Below, one piece after another: positions 24,425 to 37,700 of a DNA stretch of 64,000 nt. The notes beneath the pieces are model-generated. The model worked only from the letters and a program-made list of their open reading frames with translations, was not told where the DNA came from and ran no database searches. The stretch lies in contig NC_088708.1 in NCBI RefSeq assembly GCF_963576615.1, positions 60,623,196-60,687,195 of the forward strand, in the 5' to 3' direction. The stretch's first letter is position 1, and each line of letters opens with the position of its first letter. Position numbers and translations under genes: made by a program. The stretch comes from Watersipora subatra (Eukaryota > Bryozoa > Gymnolaemata > Cheilostomatida > Watersiporidae).

Positions 24425-27400
24425 TCAGCTATCTGAGAAGCCATCGTCAACTTCATCAGCCATCCCTCCATCCTAAAAGGAAACAGTAAACAACATTGTA
24501 AAAAACAGGGATTATTTAGCCCTCAAAGCCATAGACAGCATATGCAGTTAGTGCCATGTGACCCTGTCACTAGTAGCTACTCACAGGGTCAGTTGGCTCG
24601 AGGTCTTCTCCATATTGTATAGCGAGATCAATCTGTAAGAGAACATCACCGATAGACTCTTCACTAGACTGGTCTAGCGGGGCGAACTTCACCAGCCCAT
24701 AGTCATCAATCTATAGGAAATTAGGCAGCATGAGCAAATCAACCATACATCGAGTTGAAATAACTAACAAAAGCAGATTAATAGAAAAATGATGAATTCA
24801 AGCAACATCAACACAATTTAACCTGCCATAAACCTATTCTGAGAAAGATCTTAATTGAGTGTAACAGCAAAAAGCCATGGCAGAAACAAGGTATATTGTA
24901 TGCGCACAAAGTATTTCTATGCAAAAGACTCCAAACAGTCTCTAAAATGTACCACGAATCACTCAGACTGAGACCACACTGCCCTAAACCTGTTATGATA
25001 AAAATAAAACCAGAAGGTTGGATGCTGAAATCAGCTGAGAGCACTGGTAGCAAACCAGTTTTAGAAGCAAACCTTTCTAGGGCCTGCAGTTGACATTTGA
25101 TGATGAGGAGTCAAGTTGCAATGCTTAGAGGATATTAATGAACCACGTCTGGAATTATTCTATGGGTCAAAACACCGATGAAATAGACTACTGAACCAAC
25201 AGAGTGGCTGACTCACCAGTGATGCAATAGCATCGTTTAAACGGGCAAACTTAGCGCTGCCTCTTGACTGTCCATCAGCAAGAAGAGTCTGCAGATCTGG
25301 ATCCAGATACCTGAAAAAGGGACAGTTTGTTGGTACAGTGGTATCTTGAGATACAATTTTATTTCAACCTATAACCACCATTGTATGTAAAAAATCTTAT
25401 GTTTAATCAATATCTCCCATATGAAGACATGGAATATGAAATAATTAGTGCCGTCAGCTTTGACGAAAAGAAAAAAGTGTTAGTCTTTCTTTTAGAGGCT
25501 TGTGACCAAGTGGACTTTTTTCTTATGGGATGATAAACGTACGCCTGGACATTACTTCGAAAACTTTGTGTGGCAAGTATTCATCTTTACGAATGAGTTT
25601 TTCAAATTTCTTGATGAAGTTTATAGCCCCCTTGAGGACTTGACACCTCTTCATGACCAATAAAGGACAAAATACTACGTACTTTGTCTCATAAAACTCT
25701 GAAGCCACCTTGAGGCTTCAAACTCTGATGAGTGGTGAACTTTAAACTCATCACTCCTTGTCCTTTTCTTCCTACTCCATCTCTTACTACTGATACATGT
25801 ACAGAGAGAATACTACTGATATATGTACAGAGAGAATGCTACTGATACATGTACAGAGAGAGTACTACTGATACATGTACAGAGAGAATACTACTGATAC
25901 ATGTAAAGAGAGAGTACTACTGATACATGTACAGAGAGCATGCTACTGATATATGTACAGAGAGAATACTACTGATATATGTACAGAAACATGCTACTGA
26001 TACATGTACAGAGAGAATACTACTGATACATGTACAGAGAGAATACTACTGATATATGTACAGAGAGAATACTACTGATATATGTACAGAGAGAATACTA
26101 CTGATACATGTACAGAGAGAATACTACTGATACATGTACAGAGACATGCTACTGATACATGTACAGAGAGCATGCTACTGATACATGTAAAGAGAGAGTA
26201 CTACTGATACATGTACAGAGAGCATGCTACTGATACATGTACAGAGAGAATACTACTGATAAATGTACAGAGAGAATACTACTGATACATGTACAGAGAG
26301 CATGCTACTGATACATGTAAAGAGAGAGTACTACTGATACATGTACAGAGAGAATACTACTGATACATGTACAGAGACATGCTACTGATACATGTACAGA
26401 GAGCATGCTACTGATACATGTAAAGAGAGAGTACTACTGATACATGTACAGAGAGCATGCTACTGATACATGTACAGAGAGAATACTACTGATACATGTA
26501 CAGAGACATGCTACTGATACATGTACAGAGAGCATGCTACTGATACATGTAAAGAGAGAGTACTACTGATACATGTACAGAGAGCATGCTACTGATACAT
26601 GTACAGAGAGAATACTACTGATAAATGTACAGAGAGAGTACTACTGATACATGTACAGAGAGAATACTACTGATACATGTACAGAGACATGCTACTGATA
26701 CATGTACAGAGAGCATGCTACTGATACATGTAAAGAGAGAATACTACTGATAAATGTACAGAGAGAGTACTACTGATACATGTACAGAGAGAGTACTACT
26801 GATACATGTACAGAGAGAATGCTACTAATACATGTACAGAGAGAATACTACTGATATATGTACAGAGAGAATACTGCTGATATATGTACAGAGAGAGAGA
26901 ATACTACTGATATATGTACAGAGAGAGAGAATACTACTGATATATGCAGGTATGTTTCCGCACCGAGATTGGCTTACAGACTTTTTAACGAACTTCTGTA
27001 TGATCTCTATTTAAGTATTTATATTAGTATATTTTGCTATTTTTCAATATTCAACGGTTGGATAAGTTAATTGTGAATAGCTGTATTTATTGGAAAATAA
27101 TGAAGATTTCGGTTGTTTTCTGATCACTATCACACCCAGTCAAAACCATCGGAACGCCATGAAAAACCTCTAGGAAATCCTTTTCGTGAATGCTATTTGA
27201 TTCACGAAAAGGATAAGTGAAGTGTATACCTTTGATAAGAAGTTTGAGTAATAAATTAAGATAGATAAGTAGACGTTAACCACATGCAGAAAACTGAAAT
27301 CAAATATGGCGGGTACTACCACACTTGACCTACTGTTGCTTGGTCATAACATACATGGTTTACAAAGAAATACTTCTGGACATCCGCAAGAATAATATGA

Positions 27401-30400
27401 TATTTTTTATTCAATAATATTCACTTATTTGACTTTCTACAACACTCATTTGAATCGAAACCCATCCATCTATCAAGTCCGTTAAAAAGTCTGTAAGCCA
27501 TTTTCGGTGTGTAAAAATACCTCCTATATGTACATAGATAATGCTACTGATACATGTACAGAGACATGCTACTGAGGTATGTACAGAGAGAATGCTACTG
27601 ATATACGTACAGAGAGAATACTACTGATATATGTACAGAGACATGCTACTGATGTATGTACAGAAAGAAGACGTACTCTTCAAGTCGTTTTTTGGCAGAC
27701 CTGCTGAGCAGATCAAGTTTGGTCATCACATTGACATGAGCAATCTCAAGGTTGACCATTGCGGAGAGCGCAGCGAGAAGGCCTGACACATACTTGGACG
27801 AATCAACCATAAACTGCGAGTCTATAATGAACACCCCACATATTCGAAAGTCTCTTGCTTGCAGGTGGTCCACCAGCAACCTCATGACTGGTATGTGTGT
27901 GTAGAGCTCTATCTGGCCTGTAACACGTACCAAAGTCTCAAGTATCTATGATACAGATACCAATAGAACCTGGACAGTCACCTTAAGGTGATAGACAAGT
28001 TTGAGAACATCAATTTCTATAAAGATATTGGATCTCATATACATAGAACAGCCTACTATAGATGCTTGCCAACTTAAACTTAGCAATGAAAGTAATCAAA
28101 ATCAAAGATACACATCCATTAAAATCATACAATCCTTACTATTATTAGAGCAGTGTTCATACATCCTAAGCCACATTTATAAGTTAGAAAAAATATAGCT
28201 TTCAAAAGGATTTGAACTTGTAACCTTCAGCTTGGTGGACCGGCACTCTACCATGTGCACCAATCAACCTCCTAACCACATTTGCGAATCAAACTTGGGC
28301 AGTTAGTAGTTATACACCTGATGATCTCTCACAGAGCATCAGACTGTCATGGCACTAGTATATGTAAAACCAAATCGATACAATCGAACACACTCCTAAT
28401 AGTAGGTTGTGCAGATGACTCAACATTTGCAAATCTAAAAAAAAAGAAATCTTGCAATTTCGAATTATTAAATCACATTCAGAGAAAAAAATGGTTTACG
28501 TGTGCAGAGTGTGGATGTAAAGGTTCTCTGTCACCAACATGTAAAAAACCTAGTCAGTAAAAGACTTTAACGCCAGGTAAAAACAGAATAGCATCTGCTA
28601 GATGAAAGAGTCCATGTTTTATGGTGTGATGAGCAGGGCTTGAGATGTTATGATGTCGGTACGAATAAGCTTTAGAGATTTGACAGGGTGAAAATATCTA
28701 CCTGGACAATCAAATATAAAGTAATCATCGTCTATGTCATCCAACTGTTCATCCAGCCAATCAAAGTTTTTGGCAAAATATCTGTAAATAAAGAATAAAA
28801 GTAAACAATTTTGCACTTCATTACAGTGATAATAGTCTTCTATGCATAGAATGTCGCATTTATACAAGAAAACTCTATCAGTCAATAATTAAACATACAT
28901 AAATGCTCGCAAAATATGTCCAGCCTTCTTGACTGTCCATAGAAACAAACTGCATTATATAATTCTTACTCCATGCAGAATACAAGTCCTCCATTGGGCC
29001 CAAATCGCAGATCATCATCCTCCATCACATCTTCCACACACACCAGTTCTCTTATGTCTTCCATGTTTCACAAAACAAGTGAAAAATTTATCAGCCTGAC
29101 TAGGAACTGACGACAAACAAGCACATGCAGTTAGTGATAATTGTATGATTAATAAAAACTAATATTCGATGCAGACATTTAGTAGTATCTCTGTTGGTAA
29201 TAGTGAATAAAGCAAAGTTATTGCATATTACCAGAACTTTATCATTATCTGGTCGATTCTCCATTGTGTCCTAATTTGGTCTAACGATGCTTAGTAACAA
29301 TCATTGATCCATTAAACAATAACTGTCACGTACAACTTTTATCGTATCTTTTAGGTAAATCAGACACACCGATTCCGATTTTGTACTCAAAATAAACATT
29401 GGTTCACTAACCTTCAAAGTCATGAAGGCTTTTTTAAAGCGTTTCAATATCCGTCTCGAAAACAACACAATCGACACAACAAACTCTGCCCATAAATATG
29501 TGACGCAGCCTAGCTTTTTAGAAACGGAAGTCAGGGATGTTTAGTTTGATTTAGAAAGACAGAGATGGGTGTCTTAAAACCCATTATTTTCTAAATTCAG
29601 TCTGTAAAATAATCTCCCTCTTTTATGAAAGGTAGACGAACTATTTAAAATTGCTCATAGCTTGTTACATGATGTTTAATAGGCTGAACGTCAAGAAAAT
29701 TGAGCTCAAAAAAGCGCGATTTTATCACAAGCTAGCGTCGTTATCGTGCTTTTTTGAGCTCATTTATAAATATGCAATGTTAAATAGCTTATCTACCTTT
29801 CAGAAAAGACTGAGATTATTTTGAAAGCTGAATTTAAATAATAATGAGTTTTAAGACACCTACCTCTATCATTCTAAATCAGAATATACATCCCTAACTT
29901 CCATTCCTAAAATGTTTGGTTACGTCACACATTTATGGGCAGAGCTTGTTGTGCCGATCGTGTTGTTTACGAGACCGATATTAAAACGCTGTAAAAAAGC
30001 CTTTATTACTTTGAAAGTTAGTTGAACAATCTTTATTTTGAGCACAAAATCGGAATCCGCGTGTCTGATTTACCTAGTAAATACGATAAAAGTTGTACGT
30101 GACAGTTATGGGTGTAAACCTTTTAGTTCAGGAATCCCAATGTCCAAAAACCTGTATAAGTTCTGACTGGGTTTAGGAAAAGGGTTTGAAATGCTTAGCT
30201 GTCCAACCGTGATTGCAATAGCAGTTATAATGTCTATCTATAATTGGAGAGTCCTCATTTGTTCCAATTTAGAACAAACATTGGTGGTCAGAACAACAAA
30301 CCATTTACCATTATAAGCCGATGTTCAAGGGTACAGCCAAACCTTATTAGCTATGTAGCATCGATCAAAAGATACAGAATAAAAAATTATAACACTTATG

Positions 30401-31462
30401 AGGCAATGTATCAAACTTGGCTAGTCTTATAATAAGACAAACTGAAATCACTTGGATAAAAAAGAAAGAAATGAACATAATAAAAAAAACGTTTTTCTGT
30501 TTTGGTTGACCTAAAACACTTCCTGTATGATGGGTAGGTCACTGCTAAGACTACCAAAGCAATGAAAATGAAAATATTTGGTTTTTTAAGAACTATTTGG
30601 TAATAAGAACATGTTCCAAGTTCACCACAATATAAGCGTCTACAGCAGTATGTGTCATAGAATAGTGTATGCAAGATAAAACATACACACGCATGGAAAT
30701 CTATGGGTAAAAGGTCTTCAGTGATTGTTTCAGCCCTGAATAAGCCACAATGCATACATTAAAAACAATTCTGGTATATATTAAGGCATAGAGACTAAAC
30801 ATAGTTTGCTGGTGCAAACTATACATTTCAATAAAGATGCACTAAGTTACGTTGTGTACACTTTCAAGTTGATAATACAAAAATAAGTTTCGCGACAAGA
30901 GCATGAAGCCGCTTACCACCATATAAATCATAATCAAACTGTTCAGCAGCAGGATCCAAATTGAACACTTTGGCAGTTCTTTTACAAGCTTTACAGTGTC
31001 GCTGAATAGTGCTACAGTATGTTGACTGTAAGTAGAAAATATATGCTGAAACATGCTATAAATTCGTTAACATACTCTAAAATGGCCTGCTACAAATCTT
31101 TAAACGCAATTAGACTTGATTGCCAGTTTAATACCTAATTTTATCTTGATCCTAATTACGCCTTGATGTAGTATAAACGCAAACAATGTACTGTATATAA
31201 ACCTATGCAAACAAGCACGCTTAAATGCTCTTTCGTCGGTGTGAAAACATGAAGCTAGAGAACATTGAAAAATACAGCATGCGTCAGTTTAAAAAATGAG
31301 AAGCTTACAAAAACAAATTTCGGTAGCACCTGGTCATTGAGCTAAGTAAACTGTCTTGCAAATTTCGACACAACCAGAAAACTATGCTAATGTTGGTAAC
31401 CGACATTAACCAACCTTTCCACTTCCTGCAGGGCCCATTATAAGTTGAGCATACTTTGGCAT
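24425..31462 (-). CDS. GPN3: GPN-loop GTPase 3
   Basis: GPN3 is a small GTPase of the GPN family that, with GPN1, helps assemble RNA polymerase II and bring it to the nucleus. Eight exons join in phase to 277 aa (human 284): 31462-31415, 31025-30917, 29057-28970, 28781-28702, 27917-27677, 25310-25217, 24710-24585, 24472-24425. Motifs: P-loop GPAGSGK|ST across exons 1-2; the defining GPN loop in RFGPNGG (exon 3); G3 DCPGQ across exons 4-5; G4 TKLD in [10 protein letters not shown] (exon 5). The start [15 protein letters not shown] is the family's usual N-terminus, and the stop is TGA. It is divergent from ARPC3. Introns 2 and 5 hold a foldback element and a minisatellite with a MITE. Confidence 0.96.
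25795..26946. repeat. 26-bp minisatellite in GPN3 intron 5
   Basis: More than 40 copies of a unit like TACTACTGATACATGTACAG followed by AGAGAA. Variants are AGAGACATGC, AGAGAGCATGC and TGTAAAGAGAGAG. The variants recur in a fixed order, giving a higher-order period (see findings). The array is interrupted at 26947-27524 by a MITE and resumes at 27525-27660, ending within 20 bp of the donor of GPN3 exon 5. The open frames of 60-70 codons here are artefacts. Confidence 0.95.
26947..27524. mobile_element. 578-bp MITE inside the GPN3 minisatellite
   Basis: The left end AGGTATGTTTCCGCACC, followed by GGCTTACAGACTTTTTAACG, is matched in inverted orientation by the right end, giving imperfect terminal inverted repeats of about 44 bp. 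TATATG occurs at 26941-26946 and again at 27525-27530, a likely target duplication. The minisatellite unit continues across the insertion point. A central hairpin has 15-bp arms (ATCCTTTTCGTGAAT at about 27178). It has no coding capacity. The superfamily is unclear. Confidence 0.75.
28190..28420 (-). repeat. tRNA-like SINE, family B copy 1
   Basis: On the minus strand the segment contains GGTTACAAGTTCAAATCC (B-box-like), preceded by TGGTAGAGTGCCGGTC at tRNA-like spacing. The flanking CACCTGATGATCTCTC is shared with the copy at 47950-48180, so this is a dispersed family. It sits in GPN3 intron 4. Confidence 0.6.
29319..30109. mobile_element. 791-bp foldback element in GPN3 intron 2
   Basis: Almost the whole segment is one inverted repeat. 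The left arm starts AACTGTCACGTACAACTTTT at 29321 and the right arm ends with its reverse complement at 30108. The centre, near 29725, is flanked by GAGCTCAAAAAAGC and GCTTTTTTGAGCTC. The arms are about 385 bp with scattered mismatches. A TA dinucleotide flanks both ends, compatible with Tc1/mariner-type insertion. No open frame is present. Confidence 0.85.
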
Positions 31463-31740
31463 TGTTAGACAAAAACATATATCAAAGTATCAGCGTGATC
31501 CCTTCGATCTGTTAGGTGCGACTATACCTCAATTCTGCTTGAGTGATTATCGAGACTAATGCACACTTATTTACAAACATATTTAATTGGGTAGTGATTC
31601 ATAACCATAATTTTTATCAATGTATCGGACAATATCGAAGGCGCATCGAACAAAATCTCGTAAAAATTGCGCTATTTTATTACATCCGGCTTCCTGATTA
31701 GAAAAGTCACTTTTGATCACTTGCTTGAAACCCATAAAAT
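31463..31740. promoter_or_regulatory. divergent GPN3/ARPC3 promoter region
   Basis: Only 278 bp separate the GPN3 start codon (minus) from the ARPC3 start codon (plus). Both 5' UTRs and both promoters must fit here, or be shared. I see no TATA box at a usual distance from either start. The segment has several CG dinucleotides (about 31625-31690), unlike the surrounding DNA. Confidence 0.65.
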
Positions 31741-34700
31741 ATGCCTGTAAGTCTATGAGTATTATGAATTAACACACTTTTTTTCAAATTTAAGATTTTT
31801 AAAGTTCGCAAAAAATATTCTTTTTTAAAATAATTTGGTTCTAATTCAAATCCTGAAGAACAAACTCGACAAAAGTTTCGTATTGTGATGCTGAATTCAT
31901 CCAAAGTTGGGAATTGATATTTTATTAAAAGGTATCTGGTAATGTTTGTGTAACTTGTGTGCGTTTATTAATTGACATATATTATAACCCCTTGCCCCTT
32001 TTTAAACTAAAAGGGCAAGTCAGCTTTACAGAAATAAGAGCAAATACAGGGATCGAGAGTTTAGCTAAACGGCGAAAAGATATTAGGTGTGCATTTTATT
32101 TAAAAGCAGTGGAAAGGAACTTTACGGTCCCTGATTTTAAAAATACTATCAAGCACCACAACACTCGACAGAAAGCAGGTCTGTTTGTGCCAACAATCCG
32201 GACAAATGCGTTTTTTAATTCTTTTTGGCCGAGAACAACTCGAGACCTGAGAGGTTTTTAGTAAAGAATTTTTGTAATAAAAGAGTTCCCACACCTTTCC
32301 TTCTTTCTAGAAGGGTGTAGTGGGAAAATTTTAGATTAGATTATAACTTGTTGTGCAATAAGCTTAATTCTAATTTGCTATTTTGTGCGCTGAAGAATTC
32401 AAATGTTTGTTTTTCGACCATAAGTTCTTTGTTGTAGGCTTACCATTCACAATACACCAATCCCCCACTCACCGTGGGTAATATGGCTATGAATCCCCTA
32501 CGCACCCAATTTAATGGACCAGCTGCAAAGACTAGAGGTAAGTATCTTGTGGAGTGGAAGTTTTCCCATTTTATTCTGTTCTAGCATAGACATACATGTA
32601 GGCCTATATAGCATAGTAATGCTAGCTGCTAATAGCCATATTTCTAATGGTCTCTTTGGCACAATGTATTAGCTTGCATTTCAAAAACATTGTTTTTGTT
32701 TTGTAGATGAGAAACCAGATGCTATTGATGAAGCGCTCCACTTTTTTAAAGCTAATATATTCTTCAAAAACTATGAAATCAAGGTTGGTTTCAGTTCCAA
32801 ATCTGGCTAACATCTTGGTTCTCTATAAGTGAATAGCATATATAGAGGTTATATTATCTGATGTGTGTTGTAGAGTGAGGCTGATCGTACCCTCATATAT
32901 ATTACACTCTACATCAGTGAGTGCTTGAAAAAACTCCAAAAAGTAAGTGCCTTATCAGTTGATAATGATCACTACTTTTTATTGGGGTTGTTGAAAGGTT
33001 GGTGTCATCTAATTGATTTTTATATGGTTTTGATACAATTGTGCAACTTTGGTGTCATAAATAGTTTATTATTATGCAAAGTAGTAAACTGATTTTTCTT
33101 GGAACTAGTTTAGCTACTCAATACTAACCATAGCTAGGGTTTTATTTTTTCATTATAGATTGAGGTTTTATTTACTAGTGTGTTGGGTTTTTTGCTACCT
33201 ACTGCCTAGATTCTTTGAAAGTACATTAAACTTATTTACTCACAATTGTTGACATTCAAGTACTTCGAATTTCACATTAGGTGATTGGCGTGTTGTCAGG
33301 AAATTTTTAATAAAAGATGGCGCTCTATTTTTCAACCTTTCATCTATAGTGACGGTCAATTGAAGGCGGCGTTTAAATAGAGGCTGGCGGTCTATTTTTT
33401 AAATGGCCATTCAGAATTTTCAGAAGATAAATTTAGCCCTATATTTTGCTCTCTTTTTCCGGTGGAGCGATATTAAACATGTTGGATGCAATAAATCTGC
33501 TAACTTACCTCCAACTTGTCAAAGTTCTCTTAATAAATATGCATCGAGAAACCGAGAAATATCTCTACCAGTTGTTATCTATTGCTTGAAATTGACCTGT
33601 GATAATATTATAGCCTGTGTCCGTTGCAATTTGTTGGCACTTGCAATTTTTAATTCATTCAAAATTTGAAGAAATATTTTTACTTTATATCTATATTTGA
33701 TATTGTTGAATAAAGACTCATTGCACTCACTGATATGGTTGCTACAGTTTACAGCCAAAACTAGCTTTTTATGTGTAGTAGAAGTGGAGTTAAGAGCATC
33801 GATCCACTGTGAGCCGTATTAAGATAGCCACAAGGATGCTATTACATAACATGCATAAATCCGCATATTTATAATTCTATTTATTATAAGTCTGCAAAAT
33901 AATAATCTATGAAATGATACAAATATATATTCATGAACAAGTGACATAATCGAATCATACTTGTATTACATGCAGAAACAAAAATTAACGTTTTTAAAAC
34001 AAAAAGATTTCCATCGTTTGGTCGGACAGCTGTGTTCTGATTGTGGCTTTCGATGGAACGAACATCTTCTAGTTGTTCAATATTTTCCACAATATCTTCT
34101 GGCCTCAACTCTTCTTCTGCACTGCTGGACTAGTCAATATTAGCGTCCAAACAATTTTTTGGGAGAGCAAAACGTTTACGCACTGCATTTAACTCAATAT
34201 AAGTATACTCGGTAAATGTAACCTTTGGTCTAGAACTTGCGAACCAGATTTTACATGCATGGCCTTTGAAGTATTAGGACCACGTTAAACAAGGAACTAC
34301 TATTAGCCTGAGACAGTTAGTAGTTATTTCTATGGCATTGCTTTCAAAGTTCCATCTACCATCGTAAATTCAAACCGTTTTTTATATATGTAGGCTACTT
34401 CAAAGTAGAAAGACCGCTGTAAACAGAGAACTACTACTTGCCTGAGACCGTTATTGATTATTTCTATGGTGTTGCTTTCAAAGTTTTAAAGAAAAAGCGA
34501 AAAGCTTTGGAATTAATTGGACAACGAGAGTATTAATTGTTATTGATATAAACGATTCATTACTGATACGATTTTGTGGACACTTTTCTACTGGTCAGTT
34601 GATATTATGGGCTCATAAAGATCAAGTAATGTCAGTGGTGGTCAAATGGAGAGTGACGATCTATTTTTTGAACCTTTTTCTCTGGGTGGCGGTCAATTGG

Positions 34701-37700
34701 AGGTGGCAGTCAATTGGAGGTGGCGGTCAATTAGAGGTTCTACGGTATGTTTATATGTAGTTTACTTGCTAAGGATGTCTTGTTTAACCCTAATTCACTC
34801 CATCACTTCAGTTCTGTTGGAAAATGCAGAACTTTGTTAAATAGATGGTTAAACTGAAAGGGTTAGTAACAGAATAATGAAATCAGAACGCCTTACATAT
34901 GACTGCCACTGTGTAAATGACAGACTTAGGATAGTTATGGAGGACGTGGATAGTGTTTTTGTTTTAGCAGCTATTTTAAGAATACTTAATAGGTAATTAT
35001 ACGTATGTATGTATTTGGTAAAATATGTTAAAAAATATATAACGAAAGTTGTTGGAATTTAACACCAAATGTTGATTTCCTACAGACCCAGCTTCAAGCT
35101 ATTACGTACTTTGAAGCTCGGTCTGTAGGCAGTCTACCCAAACAAGATGTTGCAAATACATGTAATATTGCCTCTATTTAATTTGCTTTTAATATTTAAC
35201 CTAAGGATATACATACCTTAGCATGTCAACCTTGTCTCAATGCATGCTGCTGCAATGTACGCTGAATGCACGCTGTTGCAGTGCGCGAGCAAAAATCAAG
35301 GTCTCAAGGAGATGCACACTTTAGCAGTTCAGCAGTGGCCCCTTCCCGGTGAATCCGGTTTTCCACTGAATGCCATGTATGTGAAACCTAAGGATAAAAA
35401 TGAGGAAGGTAAGAAGGTTAACATTGTAAAAGGCTGTAACTAAATATATGTTTCATTACTCATCTCAATGGGTGCTGGTTTTGGAAAAGGGAATTATTTT
35501 GTGAACTACATGTATACGGTAGTTTTTCTACCAAATCTCTGTGTCTTAGTGGAACTCAGATTAATTTGATAGACATCTAAAGCAGTGCTTTTCTTGATAA
35601 AATATTTGTAGTATCTATTCCCTTTTTGTTTTAATTAACAAACAGTTGAATTGATTCTGAGCTAGAGAGTGTATGAACGTGGTATCACAGTTTCTGATGT
35701 TCAGAAGGGTACTGTTTGCAGCAGTTTCTGATGTTCAGAAGGGTACTGTTTGCAGCAGTTTCTGATGTTCAGAAGGGTACTGTTTGCAGCAGTTTCTGGT
35801 GTTTAGAAGGGTACTGTTTGCAGCAGTTTCTGATGTTCAGAAGGGTACTGTTTGCAGTAGTTTCTGATGTTCAGAAGGGTACTGTTTGCAGCAGTTTCTG
35901 ATGTTCAGAAGGGTACTGTTTGCAGCAGTTTCTGATGTTCAGAAGGGTACTGTTTGCAGTAGTTTCTGATGTTCAGAAGGGTACTGTTTGCAGCAGTGTC
36001 TGATGTTCAGAAGGGTACTGTTTGCAGTAGTTTCTGATGTTCAGAAGGGTACTGTTTGCAGCAGTTTCTGATGTTCAGAAGGGTACTGTTTGCAGTAGTT
36101 TCTGATGTTCAGAAGGGTACTGTTTGCAGCAGTTTCTGATGTTCAGAAGGGTACTGTTTGCAGCAGTTTCTGATGTTCAGAAGGGTACTGTTTGCAGTAG
36201 TTTCTGATGTTCAGAAGGGTACTGTTTGCAGTAGTTTCTGATGTTCAGAAGGGTACTGTTTGCAGCAGTTTCTGATGTTCAGAAGGGTACTGTTTGCAGT
36301 AGTTTCTGATGTTCAGAAGGGTACTGTTTGCAGTAGTTTCTGATGTTCAGAAGGGTACTGTTTGCAGCAGTTTCTGATGTTCAGAAGGGTACTGTTTGCA
36401 GCAGTTTCTGATGTTCAGAAGGGTACTGTTTGCAGTAGTTTCTGATGTTCAGAAGGGTACTGTTTGCAGCAGTTTCTGATGTTCAGAAGGGTACTGTTTG
36501 CAGTAGTTTCTGATGTTCAGAAGGGTACTGTTTGCAGCAGTTTCTGATGTTCAGAAGGGTACTGTTTGCAGCAGTTTCTGATGTTCAGAAGGGTACTGTT
36601 TGCAGCAGTTTTTGATGTTCAGAAGGGTACTGTTTGCAGCAGTTTCTGATGTTCAGAAGGGTACTGTTTGCAGCAGTTTCTGATGTTCAGAAGGGTACTG
36701 TTTGCAGCAGTTTCTGATGTTCAGAAGGGTACTGTTTGCAGCAGTTTCTGATGTTTGCAGAAACGATGAGAAAGTTTATGCTGCAGTTGAGGCAGGAGAT
36801 TGGAATAAGGGTGTGTGAGAAAGTATTTGACAAGGAGACAGACAAGCCTAGCAAGGTACTCATTTAATTTACATGCTGATATTCTAGTTGGTTTCCAGCA
36901 TTCTGGTTTTGATTGGTATTTGTCAGAGTATATTATGTATAGGTTATGTATGTATTATGTATAGGTTATGTATGTATTATGTATAGGCTGTGTATGTATT
37001 ATGTATAGATTGTGTATGTATTATGTATAGGTTATGTATGTATTATGTATAGGCTATGTATGTATTATGTATAGGTTATGTATGTATTATGTATAGGTTA
37101 TTCATGCATTATGTATAGGTTATGTATGTATTATGTATAGGTTATGTATGTATTATGTATAGGTTGTGTATGTATTATGTATAGGTTGTGTATGTATTAT
37201 GTATAGGTTATGTATGTATTATGTATAGGTTATGTATGTATTATGAATAGGTTATGTATGTATTATGTATAGGTTATGTATGTATTATGTATAGGTTATG
37301 TATGTATTATGTATAGGTTATGTATGTATTATGTATAGGTTAAGTATGTATTATGTATAGGTTATGTATGTATTATGTATAGATTAAGTATGTATTATGT
37401 ATAGGTTATGTATGTATTATGTATAGGTTATGTATGTATTATGTATAGGTTATGTATGTATTATGTATAGGTTATGAATGTATTATGTATAGGTTATGTA
37501 TGTATTATGTATAGGTTATGTATGTATTATGTATAGGTTATGTATGTATTATGTATAGGTCATGTATGTATTATGTATAGGTTATGCGTGTATTATGTAT
37601 AGGTTATGTATGTATTATGTATAGGTTATATATGTATTACGTATAGGTTATGTATGTATTATGTATAGGTTATGTATGTATTATGTATAAGTTATTTATG

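Noticed and set aside
25795-26940. CRISPR-like regular repeat array
   Set aside because: The units are contiguous variants of one another with no unique spacers, and the window is eukaryotic. It is a minisatellite.
33884-34108. Functional transposase gene in ARPC3 intron 4
   Set aside because: Only a short acidic tail-like sequence is seen; no catalytic region or ends can be defined.
35716-35901. 61-codon frame rich in FRRVLFAA-like repeats
   Set aside because: It is produced by the 34-bp minisatellite of ARPC3 intron 5; there is no start context and no domain.
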